DNA of 64,000 bases, from positions 61,854,812 to 61,918,811 of the forward strand of contig OZ024870.1 in the NCBI GenBank assembly GCA_964017185.1, read 5' to 3'. The DNA comes from Rugalucina vietnamica (lineage: Eukaryota > Mollusca > Bivalvia > Lucinida > Lucinidae). Position 1 is the stretch's first letter; each line of letters starts with the position of its first letter. Under the pieces are notes generated by a model. It saw only the letters and a program-made list of their open reading frames with translations, was not told the origin of the DNA and did not search any database. A program made the position numbers and the translations under genes. Below are positions 35,398 to 47,700 of the stretch, piece by piece.

Positions 35398-35638
35398 TAT
35401 GAGCCGCATCATGGGAAAACTGGATTTTTGCATATGCAAAAACAAAGGCTCTGATCAGCTGTGCAGTTAAACTGCACAGCTGATCAGGGCCTTTGTTTTC
35501 ACTACTCGGATAGTACAATTCCTCTCCTACTTATAGCCAAAATTTCAAGCCTCTAGCCTGCTTCTCTGACTGTACAGGTCGATTTGTGTTGCACCTGGTC
35601 AAAAACCCCTAAGACCTGTTTTCTTGCTGGTCAGCTCA
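35398..35638. mobile_element. Palindromic MITE, 'GAGCCGC' family, copy D
   Basis: TATGAGCCGCATCATGGGAA AAC start and inner hairpin AAAAACAAAGGCTCTGATCA GC / GCTGATCAGGGCCTTTGTTT T. The right end is diverged. It ends about 110 bp upstream of the first exon of the large gene. Confidence 0.75.
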
Positions 35639-35749
35639 GGTGATACAAAGAGAACATATGGTAAACCAAGTGAGCAACTTTTTCCCTTAAGATGATCACT
35701 GAGTTTACATGCACTTGACTAGATAAGAAAATGATGGCTTCTTTTGCAG

Positions 35750-38700
35750 GGTCACTGTTGATGGTAACATTGCAAAATGGAGGAAGAAACGGAACAGCAA
35801 CAGTCTTGCAACTATTACAGACTGGTTACGCTGCTTATTGACATCGGTGGGGAGGTGCTGAGAGACGAATTGTTGAAAGAAATTCCATTGAACACATTTG
35901 GAAATGTCCTACAAAACAATATTAATTTATTGACAAGATTAAGGAATATGAAAGTTCTGACAGAACCTCAGTTTGCTCTTTTGCTGGAATCACCACCTGA
36001 TCCAAACAAGTTTGATGTATCTTTGTTGGTGGCCTTGTTGAGGAATTTGTGCCCACATATAAAGCCAGTACCAGACTGGACTATTGGTGTTCCTGGTCCT
36101 ACTGATCATAGTATAGGAGCTGAACTTCTTAGAATTAAAAACATTAGAAACACAAAGATGCACATTCCAACAACAGTAATGCCAAAGTCAACATTCCAGC
36201 CTCTTTGGACTGAACTTGCTGCCATAATTCACAGTATTGCATTTCAAGTTAGTCAAGAATGTTGCTTTAAGATCTCCAAAAAGATTTTGATCTTAGAAAA
36301 TGCCAACGTAGATCCATCGGGTGAAAAAGAACAGCGACTGCTGAAAACTTTGAAGGACTGGCAAGAACAGATAATTGACATCTTGAATGAGAAGGTCAAC
36401 TCAATTCAGAAGTCCTTGGAAAGCCTCCATCTTAAGGTAAATACAGTAGTATAAAATATTAATCCAAGTATAAATGTACTTCATTTGCGCTTGCTAAGAT
36501 GATTCTCACGGAGAATTTCATGGTGAAAAAAAGCAAGCCAAGTTTCTTCTTGAAATGTCGTGGAGATATACAGGTTTTTTAAGGTTAAAAAATGAACTGT
36601 AAATGCTAAATACACTAAAATTTCCAGGATAAATATCAAATTTCTTGGAGAAAGTCTTCAAGAAAACATACATTTGATCATAGGGAAGTCATATTTTTAT
36701 CGCACCTGCTTATAGCAGGGTGCGATATAGGAGTCCAAATTTCCGTCCGTGCGTTCGTCTGTTTGTCCGTCCGTCAACATTTATGTCGAAGTTTGTTTTT
36801 CTTTACATCAGTGAGAGCTAGGAGTGTGAAACCTTGCATAGTAATTGTCCTTGACATACCCTTCAAGCACGCACCTTGACCCGGTACTCTTGACCTATAT
36901 TTTACGGTCCATTGATTTTGTTAATTTTTACGTCAAAGTTTGGTTTTCTCTGCATCAGTGATAGCTGCGAGTGTGAAACCTTGCATACTAATTGTCCTTG
37001 ACATACCCTTCAAGCACGCACCTTGACCCGCTGACCTTGACCTATATTTCACGGTCCATTGACTTTGTTAATTTTTATGTCAAAGTTTGATTTTCTCTAC
37101 ATCAGTGATAGCTGCGAGTGTGAAACCTTGCATAGTAATTGTCCTTGACATACCCTTTAAGCATGCACCTTGACCTGCTGACCTTGACCTACATTTCATG
37201 GTCCATTGACTTTGTTAATTTTTATGTCGAAGTTTGGTTTTCTCTGCACCTGTGATAGCTGCGAGTGTGAAACCTTGCATAGTAAATGTCCTAGACATAC
37301 CCTTTCAAAATACACATTGACCTGGTGCCCTCAACCTATATTTCCCGTTTTTAGTTATTTTGCCAGATGCAGGTGCGATATCGACCTCCGCGGAGTTCTT
37401 GTCACTGTATACATGTTTATGTATTATTGTTTCAGAGTGTCAGAGGACTAGATGTAGTTGATGCTTTAAGAGAAGCTGGTGATGCCAACAGTGCTAGGCT
37501 GGAGTCAATAAAAGACTCTATGTCTCAGATTGCCAGGGATGTGTCCATCATTAGCCAGGATGTCTCGAGCATATCCAACCAGGCTCAGGTAGCAATACAA
37601 ATGAAGAATCTGATAATTTTTTGTGCAGAGTAAATATGTCTTGTTCATGTATACAGCACAACATCACAGCAGGGTTTGAACCCAAGACTGCTCGATACAG
37701 AGTCCAACGCTCTATGTTAAGGGTGAATATGAAATACCCCAAGTTTGGTAGACTGGTTGTTAGGATACATTTCACCAGAGACTTGCTTATTTGGTTTGTG
37801 GAAAAAATCCTTGATTTCCCAAAGAAAGCAACATGACAGTTACTTGTTAAAAGGATGGACACTCAGATTGCATGGATTTTTAGCTCACCTGAGCCGGCTT
37901 ACAGCTTATATGATAGGCAGGTACCCGGCGTCCATCTGACATCGTCCACCATTTTCAAAAATCTTCTCTCAAACCGCTTTGCAAATCAAAGACAAATTTT
38001 AGAAGAAGCATCTATAGGAAGGGGAAACCAATGTGTACATAAATATTCCAAGTCACATGACCAAGATGGCCACCATGCCCATATATTGTAAAAATTCTTC
38101 AAACATCTTCTAAGGAACCAGTTAATTTATTTTAATGAAACTTAATATGTAGCATCGCAGATTCAAGTACTACAATGTATATATAAATTATGACCCTGTG
38201 ATGACCTTGACCTGTTTTACGGCAAAGTCAACATAGGTCGCCCATGCATTTGAATGGTGAAAGTTGTTAAAATGTCATTTGAAGGGAAAAACTTGAAGGA
38301 ATGGGCCAGTGGACTGAAAAAATGTGGATCCCAGGGATGTTTGGCCTCCACCCTGGGGGAATATACATGTATATTAACATAACATTCAAAGATCTTCTTC
38401 TCTGCAGCTGCGCAGCCAATAAAAGTCAAATTTTGTATGAAGAATCTCTTGGAAGGAGGAACCAATGTGTACATTAATAATCTGGCTCACATTACCAAGA
38501 TGGCCGCCATGCCCATATGTGGTAAAAATCCTTCAAAAATCTTCTCCTCTGGAACGGGTAGATCGATTTTGACAAAACTTGGCATGTAGCATTGGGGAAT
38601 AGAGTTTTACAATGTATACAGAAATTATGACCCTGTGATGACCTTGACCTATTTTATGGCAAGGGTAACTTTGGTCGCATATGCAGAAAACTGCTAAAAT

Positions 38701-41700
38701 ATCATTGAAGGGGAAAACTAAGGTGCAGGAAATGGGTAAATGGACAGAATATTTATGATTTAAAAACAATCAACCCCAGGGGTTCATCTGCCCCTGCCCT
38801 GGGGCTATATACATACATGTATATGACCATAATAGTCAAGCTTGTTTATTGGTATATATCCCAGATCTCAGGTGAGAGTTTACAGGACCATTGGTCCTCT
38901 GAAATATATTTTATGTATTATGGAGATCCTTATGAAATATGATGGAGATATCACATGTATGCCAATAGTAGATTATTAGCTCACCTGATCCGAAGGCTCA
39001 CAAGGTGAGCTTATAGTTTACCAATCCGTCTGACGTCCGTCCGTCGTCCACAATTTCAAAGATCTTCTCTGAAACAGCTTGGCCAATCAAGGTCAAATTT
39101 TATGTGGAGCATCCATGGTAGGGGAAACGAAAGTTTGATCGTGAAATACAGGTCACATGACCAAGATGGCCGCCACGCAGATATATGGTAAAAACCACTA
39201 AAAAATCTTCTCCAGAACTGGCAGGCCGATTTTCACGAAACTTGGTATGTAGCATTTGGGACTCCAGCCCATCGTAGTTTGATCAAATGATGACCCTTGG
39301 ATGACCTTGACCTATTTTAAGGCAAGGTCAATTTTGGAAACATAGGCTTTTACATGGGAAAAAGTGAAAACTATGGATTTTTTGAAAAATATTGCAGCCT
39401 GAGGCCTCAAAAGTGGTAGATGCAAACAACTAATGGAGTGATTAATTTAGGTCAAGGTCATCTTTTGACCTTGGCCGGTCTGTCATCCATACACACTTTT
39501 CAAAGACCTTCTCTGAAACCACTTGGCCAATCAAAGTGAAATTTTATGTGGAGCATCCATGGGTAGGGGGAACAAAAGTTTTATTGCGAAATCCGGGTCA
39601 CATGACTAAGATGGCCGCCACACTCATATATGGTAAAAACCACTCAAAAATCTTCTTCTTCAGAACCGGCAGGTCGATTTTCACAAAACTTGGTATGTAG
39701 CATTTGGGACTCCAACCCATCGCAGTTCAATCAAATGATGACCCTAGGATGGCCTTGACCTATTTTACGGCAAGGTCAGTTTTGGAAACACAGGCTTTTA
39801 CATGGGAAAAAGTGAAAACTATAGATTTTTAGCTCACCTGAGCCGAAGGCTCATAGGTGAGCTTATAGTATACCCATGCTCCGGCGACCGTCCGTCGTCG
39901 TACATCGTCCGTCCGTCCATCGTCCACCATTTTCAAAGATCTTCTTCTCTGAAACCGCTTGGCCAATCAAAGCCAAATTTTATATGAAGCGTCTATAGGA
40001 AGGGGGAACCAATGTGTATATAAGAAATCCAGGTCACATGACCAAGATGGCTGCCAGTCCCATATATGGTAAAAACCCTTCAAAAATTTTCATCTCCAGA
40101 ACCGGTGGACCGATTTCAACGAAACTTCGCATGAAGCATTGATGGCTCAAGCACTTCAATGTGTATATAAATCATGACCCTGTGATGACCTATTTTACGG
40201 CAAGGTCAACATAGGTTGCCAATGCATGTGAATGGGGAAAACTTTTAAAATGTCATTTAAAGTGAAAGTATTGCAAGAAATGGGCATTAGGACTGAATAT
40301 TAATGATTCTGAAAAAATTGGACCCCAGGGGCTCATTTGCCCCCACCCTGGGGCATAATACATGTATATTACCATAATATTCAAACATCTTCTCCTCTGA
40401 AACCACTTGGCCAATGAAAGCCAAATTTTATATGAAGCATCTATAGAAAGGGGGAACCAGTGTATATATAAAAAATCCAGGTCACATGACCAAGATGGCC
40501 GCCATGTCCATATATGGTAAAAACCCTTTAAAAATCTTCTTCTCCAGAACCGGTGGAACGATTTCAATGAAACTTGGCATGAAGCATTGATGGCTCAAGC
40601 ACTTCAATGTGTATATAAATCATGACCCTGTGATGACCTTGACCTATTTTACGGCAAGGTCAACATAGGTCGCCAATGCATGTGAATGGGGAAAACTTTT
40701 AAAATGTCATTAAAGTGAAAGTCTTGCAAGAAATGGGCATTAGGACTGAATATTAATGATTCTGAAAAAATTGGACCCCAGGGGCTCATCTGCCCCCACC
40801 CTGGGGCTTAATGCATGTATATTACTATAATATTCAAACATCTTCTCCTCTGAAACCGCTTGGCCAATCAAAGCCAAATTTTATATGAAAAGGTACAAGT
40901 AGGCAAAGACCAGGAAAAGGCGCAATCAGAAAAAGATTCCCACTCCAAAAACCGAGGTGGGAAAAAACCAAACTAACAATCAGGTACTTATACCATGAAA
41001 CATATCGTAAGCCGAACGAGCAGCTATTTTCCCAATAGGTGGCCACTCAGTTACCTTAACTTAACTAAAAATATGAAAACATACATAAGGCGCCAACAGC
41101 ACAAAAAATTTTAAACACCAAGACATAAAACAAAAAGAACCACTACAGAAGTATCGACTTGGAACGATCAGTAACACAAAGTTACTGGCGGGCTTAAACC
41201 GGTTTTACAGGTACCTAACCTCACCCTCAGCTTCTGCAGTGGTTCACAACATTTAGTTAGTTCTTCGGTCCTCGTGGTGAATCTCTAACTAGTCAATGAA
41301 TCATCAAGAACAAACAAATAAATCATGATAAACATCCTGATGAATCAAAAACCAGGACTCACAGATTGAGTAAGCTGCCCGACGATGGAGATCCCTGGGC
41401 GCCGAATAACCTACTAACTCCGGAGCAAAAGAAAAACACCAGTTGGACCCCGGTGGGCCAAGCAACAGACAAGAAGCTCCGGCCCCAACCAACTAAAATG
41501 AATAGCTTTAAGTCGGGGCCATCATAGAGTCTGACGCCCGACCCACCGGCGTGCAATTAAAGAAGGCAGCATAGTTATCAACCATGATTGGGTTAAAAAC
41601 TAAGCATGCAGACTGTCGCATAACATTCAAGTTATAACCTATACGTCTGTAACGTGATATGATTTTTCCGAACTGAAGAGAAAAATCAGTTATTCCTTTA

Positions 41701-44700
41701 AGTTTCTTTAATTTGTAAACCAAGTCACCATAAAATTCAGGTTCCGAAAGGCCCTCACTTAAAAGTGTCTTTAACCCAACATTATATTTGGAAATCAATT
41801 CATAGTGTCTACGATAAAATTTAGAAAAGGTTTTTCGAAGTTTATGATACCGATAGCCCTGTTGGAGAAGTTTTGCCGTTAAACATTTATTTCGAGCGTT
41901 GAAGTCTGTAACATGATTGCAGACTCTAGCAAACCTAATAAGTTGCGAAATGTATACACCATAAGAAGCACGACGAGGAACGTCACCATCCAAAAAAGGA
42001 AAATTTACTATATCAAAATCAAAGTCATCGCGCTTATCATAAATTTTAGAAGAAACAAATCCATTTGCAACAGAAAGATGTAGATCTAAAAAGGGGGCTT
42101 CGGTATCTGAGATATTAGCTTTGTTCAACTGAAGTTCAGGTGGATAAATTTGATTGACCATACCTTCAAAATAAGGGTTGTCAATGTTCAAAAGGTCATC
42201 GAGGTACCTAGATGTGGAATTAAAAGCCTCGATAACATCAGCTTGATTATCATGGTTAAGAGAATCCATGAAATCTCTTTCGTAGCAGTATAAAAATAAA
42301 TCAGCTACGAGAGGTGCGCAATTTGTACCCATCGGAATTCCAACAATTTGTCTGTATAACTTGGTCCCAAATCTAATATAAATATTATCAAGGAGATAGG
42401 ATAAGGCGTCGCACACATTCTGACATGACCAAAGGGTATACCGACTTTGGTCAGAGGAAGTGAAAAAAGCCTTTCTATCATTACATGCCAAATAAAGTGA
42501 ACCATAGTTTTTTAATGCCCTTTTGAAGGTCCACTCTATCAAATCCAGAAGTTTTTCTTTAATTAGATTATGTGGTAATGTTGTATACAGAGTAGAAAAA
42601 TCATATGTGGACAAGCTTGTCGCACGGAACCCTCTACACTTCAATTTACTGAGCACCTCACCAGAATTTTTTATTGACCAAAACCAATTTTTATTTGAAG
42701 TTTCATACACTGTCTCACAGTATCTTATAACATGAGATTTGATAGCAGTAAGACAAGAAGTTAATAATTTAGAAAGTTCAGTGGTAGTACAAGAGCTAGA
42801 ATTTGCAATAAATCTAGCTTTGTATGGTCTTTTGTGAAGCTTAGGTAACCAATACATCGTAGGAAGTTTGTCTTGGCCTTCATTGACACAAACAGAAAAC
42901 TTAACAGGTAAATCGTTAATGAAGCATCTATAGAATGGGGGAATCAATGTATAAATAAATAATGTAGGTCACATGACCAAGATGGCTGCCATACCCATAT
43001 ATGGTAAAAACCCTTGAAAAATCTTCTTCTCTGGAACGGGTTGACCGATTTCAAAGAAACTTGGCATGAAGCATCGACGGCTAAAGTCCTACAATGTATA
43101 TATAAATCATGACCCTGTGATGACCTTGACTTATTTTACGACAAGGTCAACATAGGTCGCCAATGCCTTTGGATGGGGAAAACTTATAAAAAGTCATTTG
43201 CGGTGAAAATCTTGCAGGAAATGGATAGTAGGACTGAATATTAATGATTCTGAAAAAAGTTTGACCCAAGGGCTCATATACCCCCTCCCCGGGGCAATAT
43301 ACATGTGTATTACCATAATATTCAAACATCTTCTCCTCTGACACAAATTGGCCAATTAAAACCAAATTTCATGTGAAGCATCTATAGGATGGGGGAACCA
43401 ATGTATATATTAATAATCTAGGTCACATGACCAAGATGGCCGCCATGCCCATATATGGTAAAAACCCTTCAAAAATCTTCATCTCTGAAACCAATGGACT
43501 GATTTCAATGAAACTTGGTGTGAAGCATTGATGGCTAAAGTACTACAATGTATATACAAATCATGACCCTGTGATGACATTGACCCAGTTTATGGCAAGG
43601 TCAACATGGGTTGCCTATGCATTTGAATGGGGAAAACTGTTAAAATGCCATTTGAAGGGGAATTAAAACCAGTGGGAAATTGGCAAATGGACAGAATATT
43701 GATTATTCTGAAAAAAGAAAATGGCCCATGGGCTTCATCTGCCCCTGCACTGGGGTAAATAAATACCATAATACTCAAACATGTTTATTGGTATATGCAG
43801 CAGATCTCAGGTGAGCGTTTACAGGACCATTGGTCCTCTGGTTTTAAAACTATTGCAGACTGAGACCTGAAAAGTGGTAGATGCAAACAACTAATGGAGT
43901 TGTATATTAATGAATATGGTAAAAACTCTAAAAAATCTTCTCCAGAACCGGCAGGCCAATTTTCACAAAACTTATGGTATATAGCATTTGGGACTCCAGC
44001 CCATCATAGTTTATTCAAATGATGACCCCAGGATGACCTTGACGGTGTTTGACCTATTTTACGGCAATGTCAGTTTTGGAAACATAGGCTTTTACATGGG
44101 AAAAAGTGACAACTTGGTCTCAGGTAAGCATTTACAGGACCAATGATCCTATGGAAACTATTGCAGACATAGACCTGAAACATGACCAAGATGGCCGTCA
44201 TACCCATATATGGTAAAAAAAACCAACCACTTTGTCCAGTGACTGTACTCGTTGAGTCTCAGGTGAGCAATTGTTGCCCTTGGGCTACTTGTTTAGTTAG
44301 GGTTTTGTTAATTGCATTTTGATTTTATGTATCTTTTTTTAAGCATAACTTAACTGCTGAGACACAATCAGGGTTTTTCAATTTTTCATGGTGTCTTTAG
44401 TTGGCAGGTAAAAAAATTACACCCATGATTAGAACATGATTTTTTGGTATCTAGTCTTTCATTGTTAAGACAATAGAAAGTTTAGAATCAATGGAAGTTG
44501 AATTTATCCTCACAGTGAAGAGTACTTGTTTTTTTAAAAATCATCATTTTTATGTAGAGTCTGTAGCCCCTATTTTCATAATGGATGTTCAAAGCCAGAT
44601 TCCTATTAAAAAGGATGAAATGGTCTTATTATTTTTCAGACTGAGGACTAGTAAAACATGGCTGAAGGTTTTGTCAAGAAATTGTATAGGACCGCTGATG

Positions 44701-47700
44701 TGGTCAAATATATTTTTTGCATGGCCTGTAGAGTCTGTAGCCCCATGTTAAGAGACGCCCTAGAAATAAAATGTGTGTTGCAGTCAAGGTTTCCTTCATC
44801 TTTTCATATGCAACCACACATGTTACATTGTATTAAATTAACTGCAGCATGGAACAATGACTTATCTAGGCTGCATATGAGCAGCATATTTAAGCAGCCC
44901 AAAACACTGGTTTGAAGCTCCTTTTCTGAACTATTCCCATTACCCACTATGGTGAAATTTGAAAAACGCGAGAGCCAAAAGAATTATTTCTGGAATATAA
45001 ACCTGATAGGTCATAAGTTATTATAAACCAAGAAAAATGAAAATACAAAGAGGTTACTTTTTTGCCTCAAGTGCAACACAAAAGGCAACCCGGATTGTGT
45101 CTCGGCCGTTAAGGAAAAAACCTCTGCGTTTAATTGATATATCATTAAGGTCCAACAATTTTTCTAATCTTTAGTTTCAGGGAGGCGGAGACAGCATTCC
45201 TGCTGAAAGGTCAGATATTGCTGAGCTTAAAGACCATTTACTTTACCTACGTCAGGAACTGGCATCCATGAAACGTCAGATTCATCACCTGACTGAGGGA
45301 AACCATCCCATAACCTATACAGGTAATTTTAGGACTTATTGTATTAAGAGGTCCTCATGGAAGATTGGGGTAATTTTAGGACTTATTGTATTAAGAGGTC
45401 CTCATGGAAGATTGGTGAAAAAGAAATAGTCACCCCTCTGAAAAGTCGCACATGGAATATGCAATGAGCATTTCTGGTATTCTTTCATTTACAGACTTCC
45501 CAGGGAGGTACATGACTTAAAATGTTATTAGCTCACCTGAGCCGAAGGCTCATAGGTGAGCTTATAGTATACCCATGCTCCGGCGTCCGTCCGTCGTCCG
45601 TCCGTCCGTCCGTCCGTCCGTCGTCCGTCCGTCGTCCGTCCGTCCGTCGTCCGTCCGTCGTCCACAATTTCAAAGATCTTCTTCTCTGAAACCGCTGGGC
45701 CGATTGTTCTCATATTACACATACACCATCTATAGGTAGGGGGAAAGAATAATTGTGTTTTTTGTTTTGATCGGAAAAGGACTCTGGTTGCTATGGCAAC
45801 TTATGCTTCCCATAGACTTATAATGGAAAAAAGTGAAAATTGACAGTTTTTGCTGTCTTGTTGGAGATATTTGAATTTTGTTTTTGCAGAAATGTTTATT
45901 GAGTAGTCCTCTACGTTTCATGTGACTTTTGTCCTAATCCTTCATTTTGATTGGTTGCAGGGGCCCCATATAGGGCAAAATTTCGAAAAACGTTCAAAAA
46001 TCTTCTTCTCAGAAACTGTCAAGGAGATGAAACCTGTACTTTGTATACATGTTCCTGACAGTGGCCTCTACATAATTTGTGTTTTTTATTCCAGGCGGAT
46101 AAGAACTCTTGTTGCTATGGCAACTTAAAGTTTCAATAGGCTTATAATGGGAAAAGTGGAAATCGGCTATTTTTCAGCTAAAATTGTAGACATTTGAATT
46201 TTGTTTTTGCAGAAATGTTTATTGAGTAGTGTTTGACGTTTCTTGCGAGTTTTGTCCTAATCCTTTATTTTGATTGGTTGCTGGGGCCCCATAAAGGACC
46301 AAATTTTGAAAAAAACATTCAAAAATCTTCTCCTCAGAAACTGTCAAGTGGATGAATCCTGTACTTTGTATACATGTTCCTGGCAGTAGCCTCTACATAA
46401 TTTGTATTGTTTATTCCAGTCGGATAAGAACTCTGGTTGCTATGGTAACTTTAAGTTTCCATAGACTTATAATGGGAAAAGTGGAAATTAGCTATTTTTT
46501 GAAAACTATTGCAGCCTGAGATCTGAAAAGTGGTAGATGCAAACAACTAATGGATTAGATGAAGGTATATGATTAATTTAGGTCAAGGTCATCTCTTGAC
46601 CTTGGCCGGTCGGTCGTCCATACACACTTTTCAAAGATTTTTTTCTCTGAAACCACTTGGCCAATCAAAGCCAAATTTTATATGAAGCATCTATAGGAAG
46701 AAGGAACCAATGTGTATATAAATAATCCAGGTCACATGACCAAGATGGCCGCCATGCCCATATATGGTAAAAACCCTTAAAATATCTTCTTCTCCAGAAC
46801 CGGTGAACTGATTTCAACGAAACTTTGCATGAAGTATGGATGACTCAAGTACTACAATGTATATATAAATCATGAATAAATCATGACCCTGTGGTGACCT
46901 TGACCTATTTTATGGCAAGGTCAACATAGGTTATCAATGCTTTTAAATGGGGAAAACTTATTTTAAGTGAAAGTCTTGCAGGAAATGGGCAGTAGGACTG
47001 AATTTTAATGATTCTGAAAAAAAAATGGACCCCAGGGGCTCATCTGCTTTTAAAATGTTATTTGACAGGAAATTTGCAAATGGACAGAATATTGATTATT
47101 CTGAAAAGAGAAAATGGCCCATAGGCTTCATCTGCCCCTGCACTGGGGTTAAATACCATAATATTCAAATATGTTTATTGGTATATGAAGCAGATCTCAG
47201 GTGAGCGTTTACAGGACCATTGGTCCTCTGGTTTATCACATTCCCAAGGCTCTTTGATACCAAATGTACAAATTTGCAAGTCCCTAGAGCCAAAGTACAC
47301 TTATTAAGGTATTAATGAATCCAATCCAGAAATTGGTATCTCAAAATTCACAATCTGGCATACCGGTAATATTGATGATAATGTCAACTTTTATGCATTT
47401 ATTCAAAAGTATTGGTTAAAGCAGCATACAGCATTGGTCAGCTTACCCCATGACTCGAAATTACACAGTTTGCAGAATTACGGAATAACATTATTATCGG
47501 TATGTTAGTTCTCTAAAATGGTTGGAAATTCACATAACTGATAAACATTAAAAAGACAAATAAAAAGTAGACTTTAATAAAATGGCCCAACAAAGCAGGC
47601 AAATTCATGGGAAAATTGTGAAAAGGCGGTTCATTCATCATTGTAAAGCATCATTTTTTGTGATATAAGGTATGTTTTTGGATTTATCTTATTGGCTAGG

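Larger units (their letters stand above)
39831..43841 (+). mobile_element. AGCTCACC element 6, split by a Penelope-like insertion
   Basis: Complete start (AGCTCACCTGAGCCGAAGGC TCATAGGTGAGC) and end (CTCAGGTGAGCGTTTACAGG ACCATTGGTCCTCTGG). Five or so units of the element-1 type. The unit is broken after AAATTTTATATGAA at 40889 and resumes ATGAAGCATCTATAG at 42919, on either side of the Penelope-like element. Confidence 0.75.
38978..44285 (+). mobile_element. AGCTCACC element 5, split by element 6
   Basis: Starts AGCTCACCTGATCCGAAGGC TCACAAGGTGAGC with units of another subfamily (GACTCCAGCCCATCGTAGTT, AAAAGTGGTAGATGCAAACA ACTAATGG). At 39830 it is interrupted after GAAAACTATAGATTTTT. After 43841 the same unit resumes (AAAACTATTGCAGACTGAGACCTGAAAAG TGGTAGATG). 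It ends near CTCAGGTGAGCAATTG (about 44260-44285). The outer layer of a three-level nest. Confidence 0.65.

Noticed and set aside
36699..37385. CRISPR-like array from regular units
   Set aside because: Units are about 120-bp diverged tandem repeats without unique spacers; eukaryotic element.
37589..37939. Extension of exon 2 past its donor
   Set aside because: Frame stops soon (37631-37633), and the donor GTAGCA with phase 0 joins cleanly to exon 3.
44491..44915. Two overlapping ORFs before exon 3
   Set aside because: No domain, no acceptor/donor consistent with the gene's phases; exon 2 to exon 3 already joins in phase 0.
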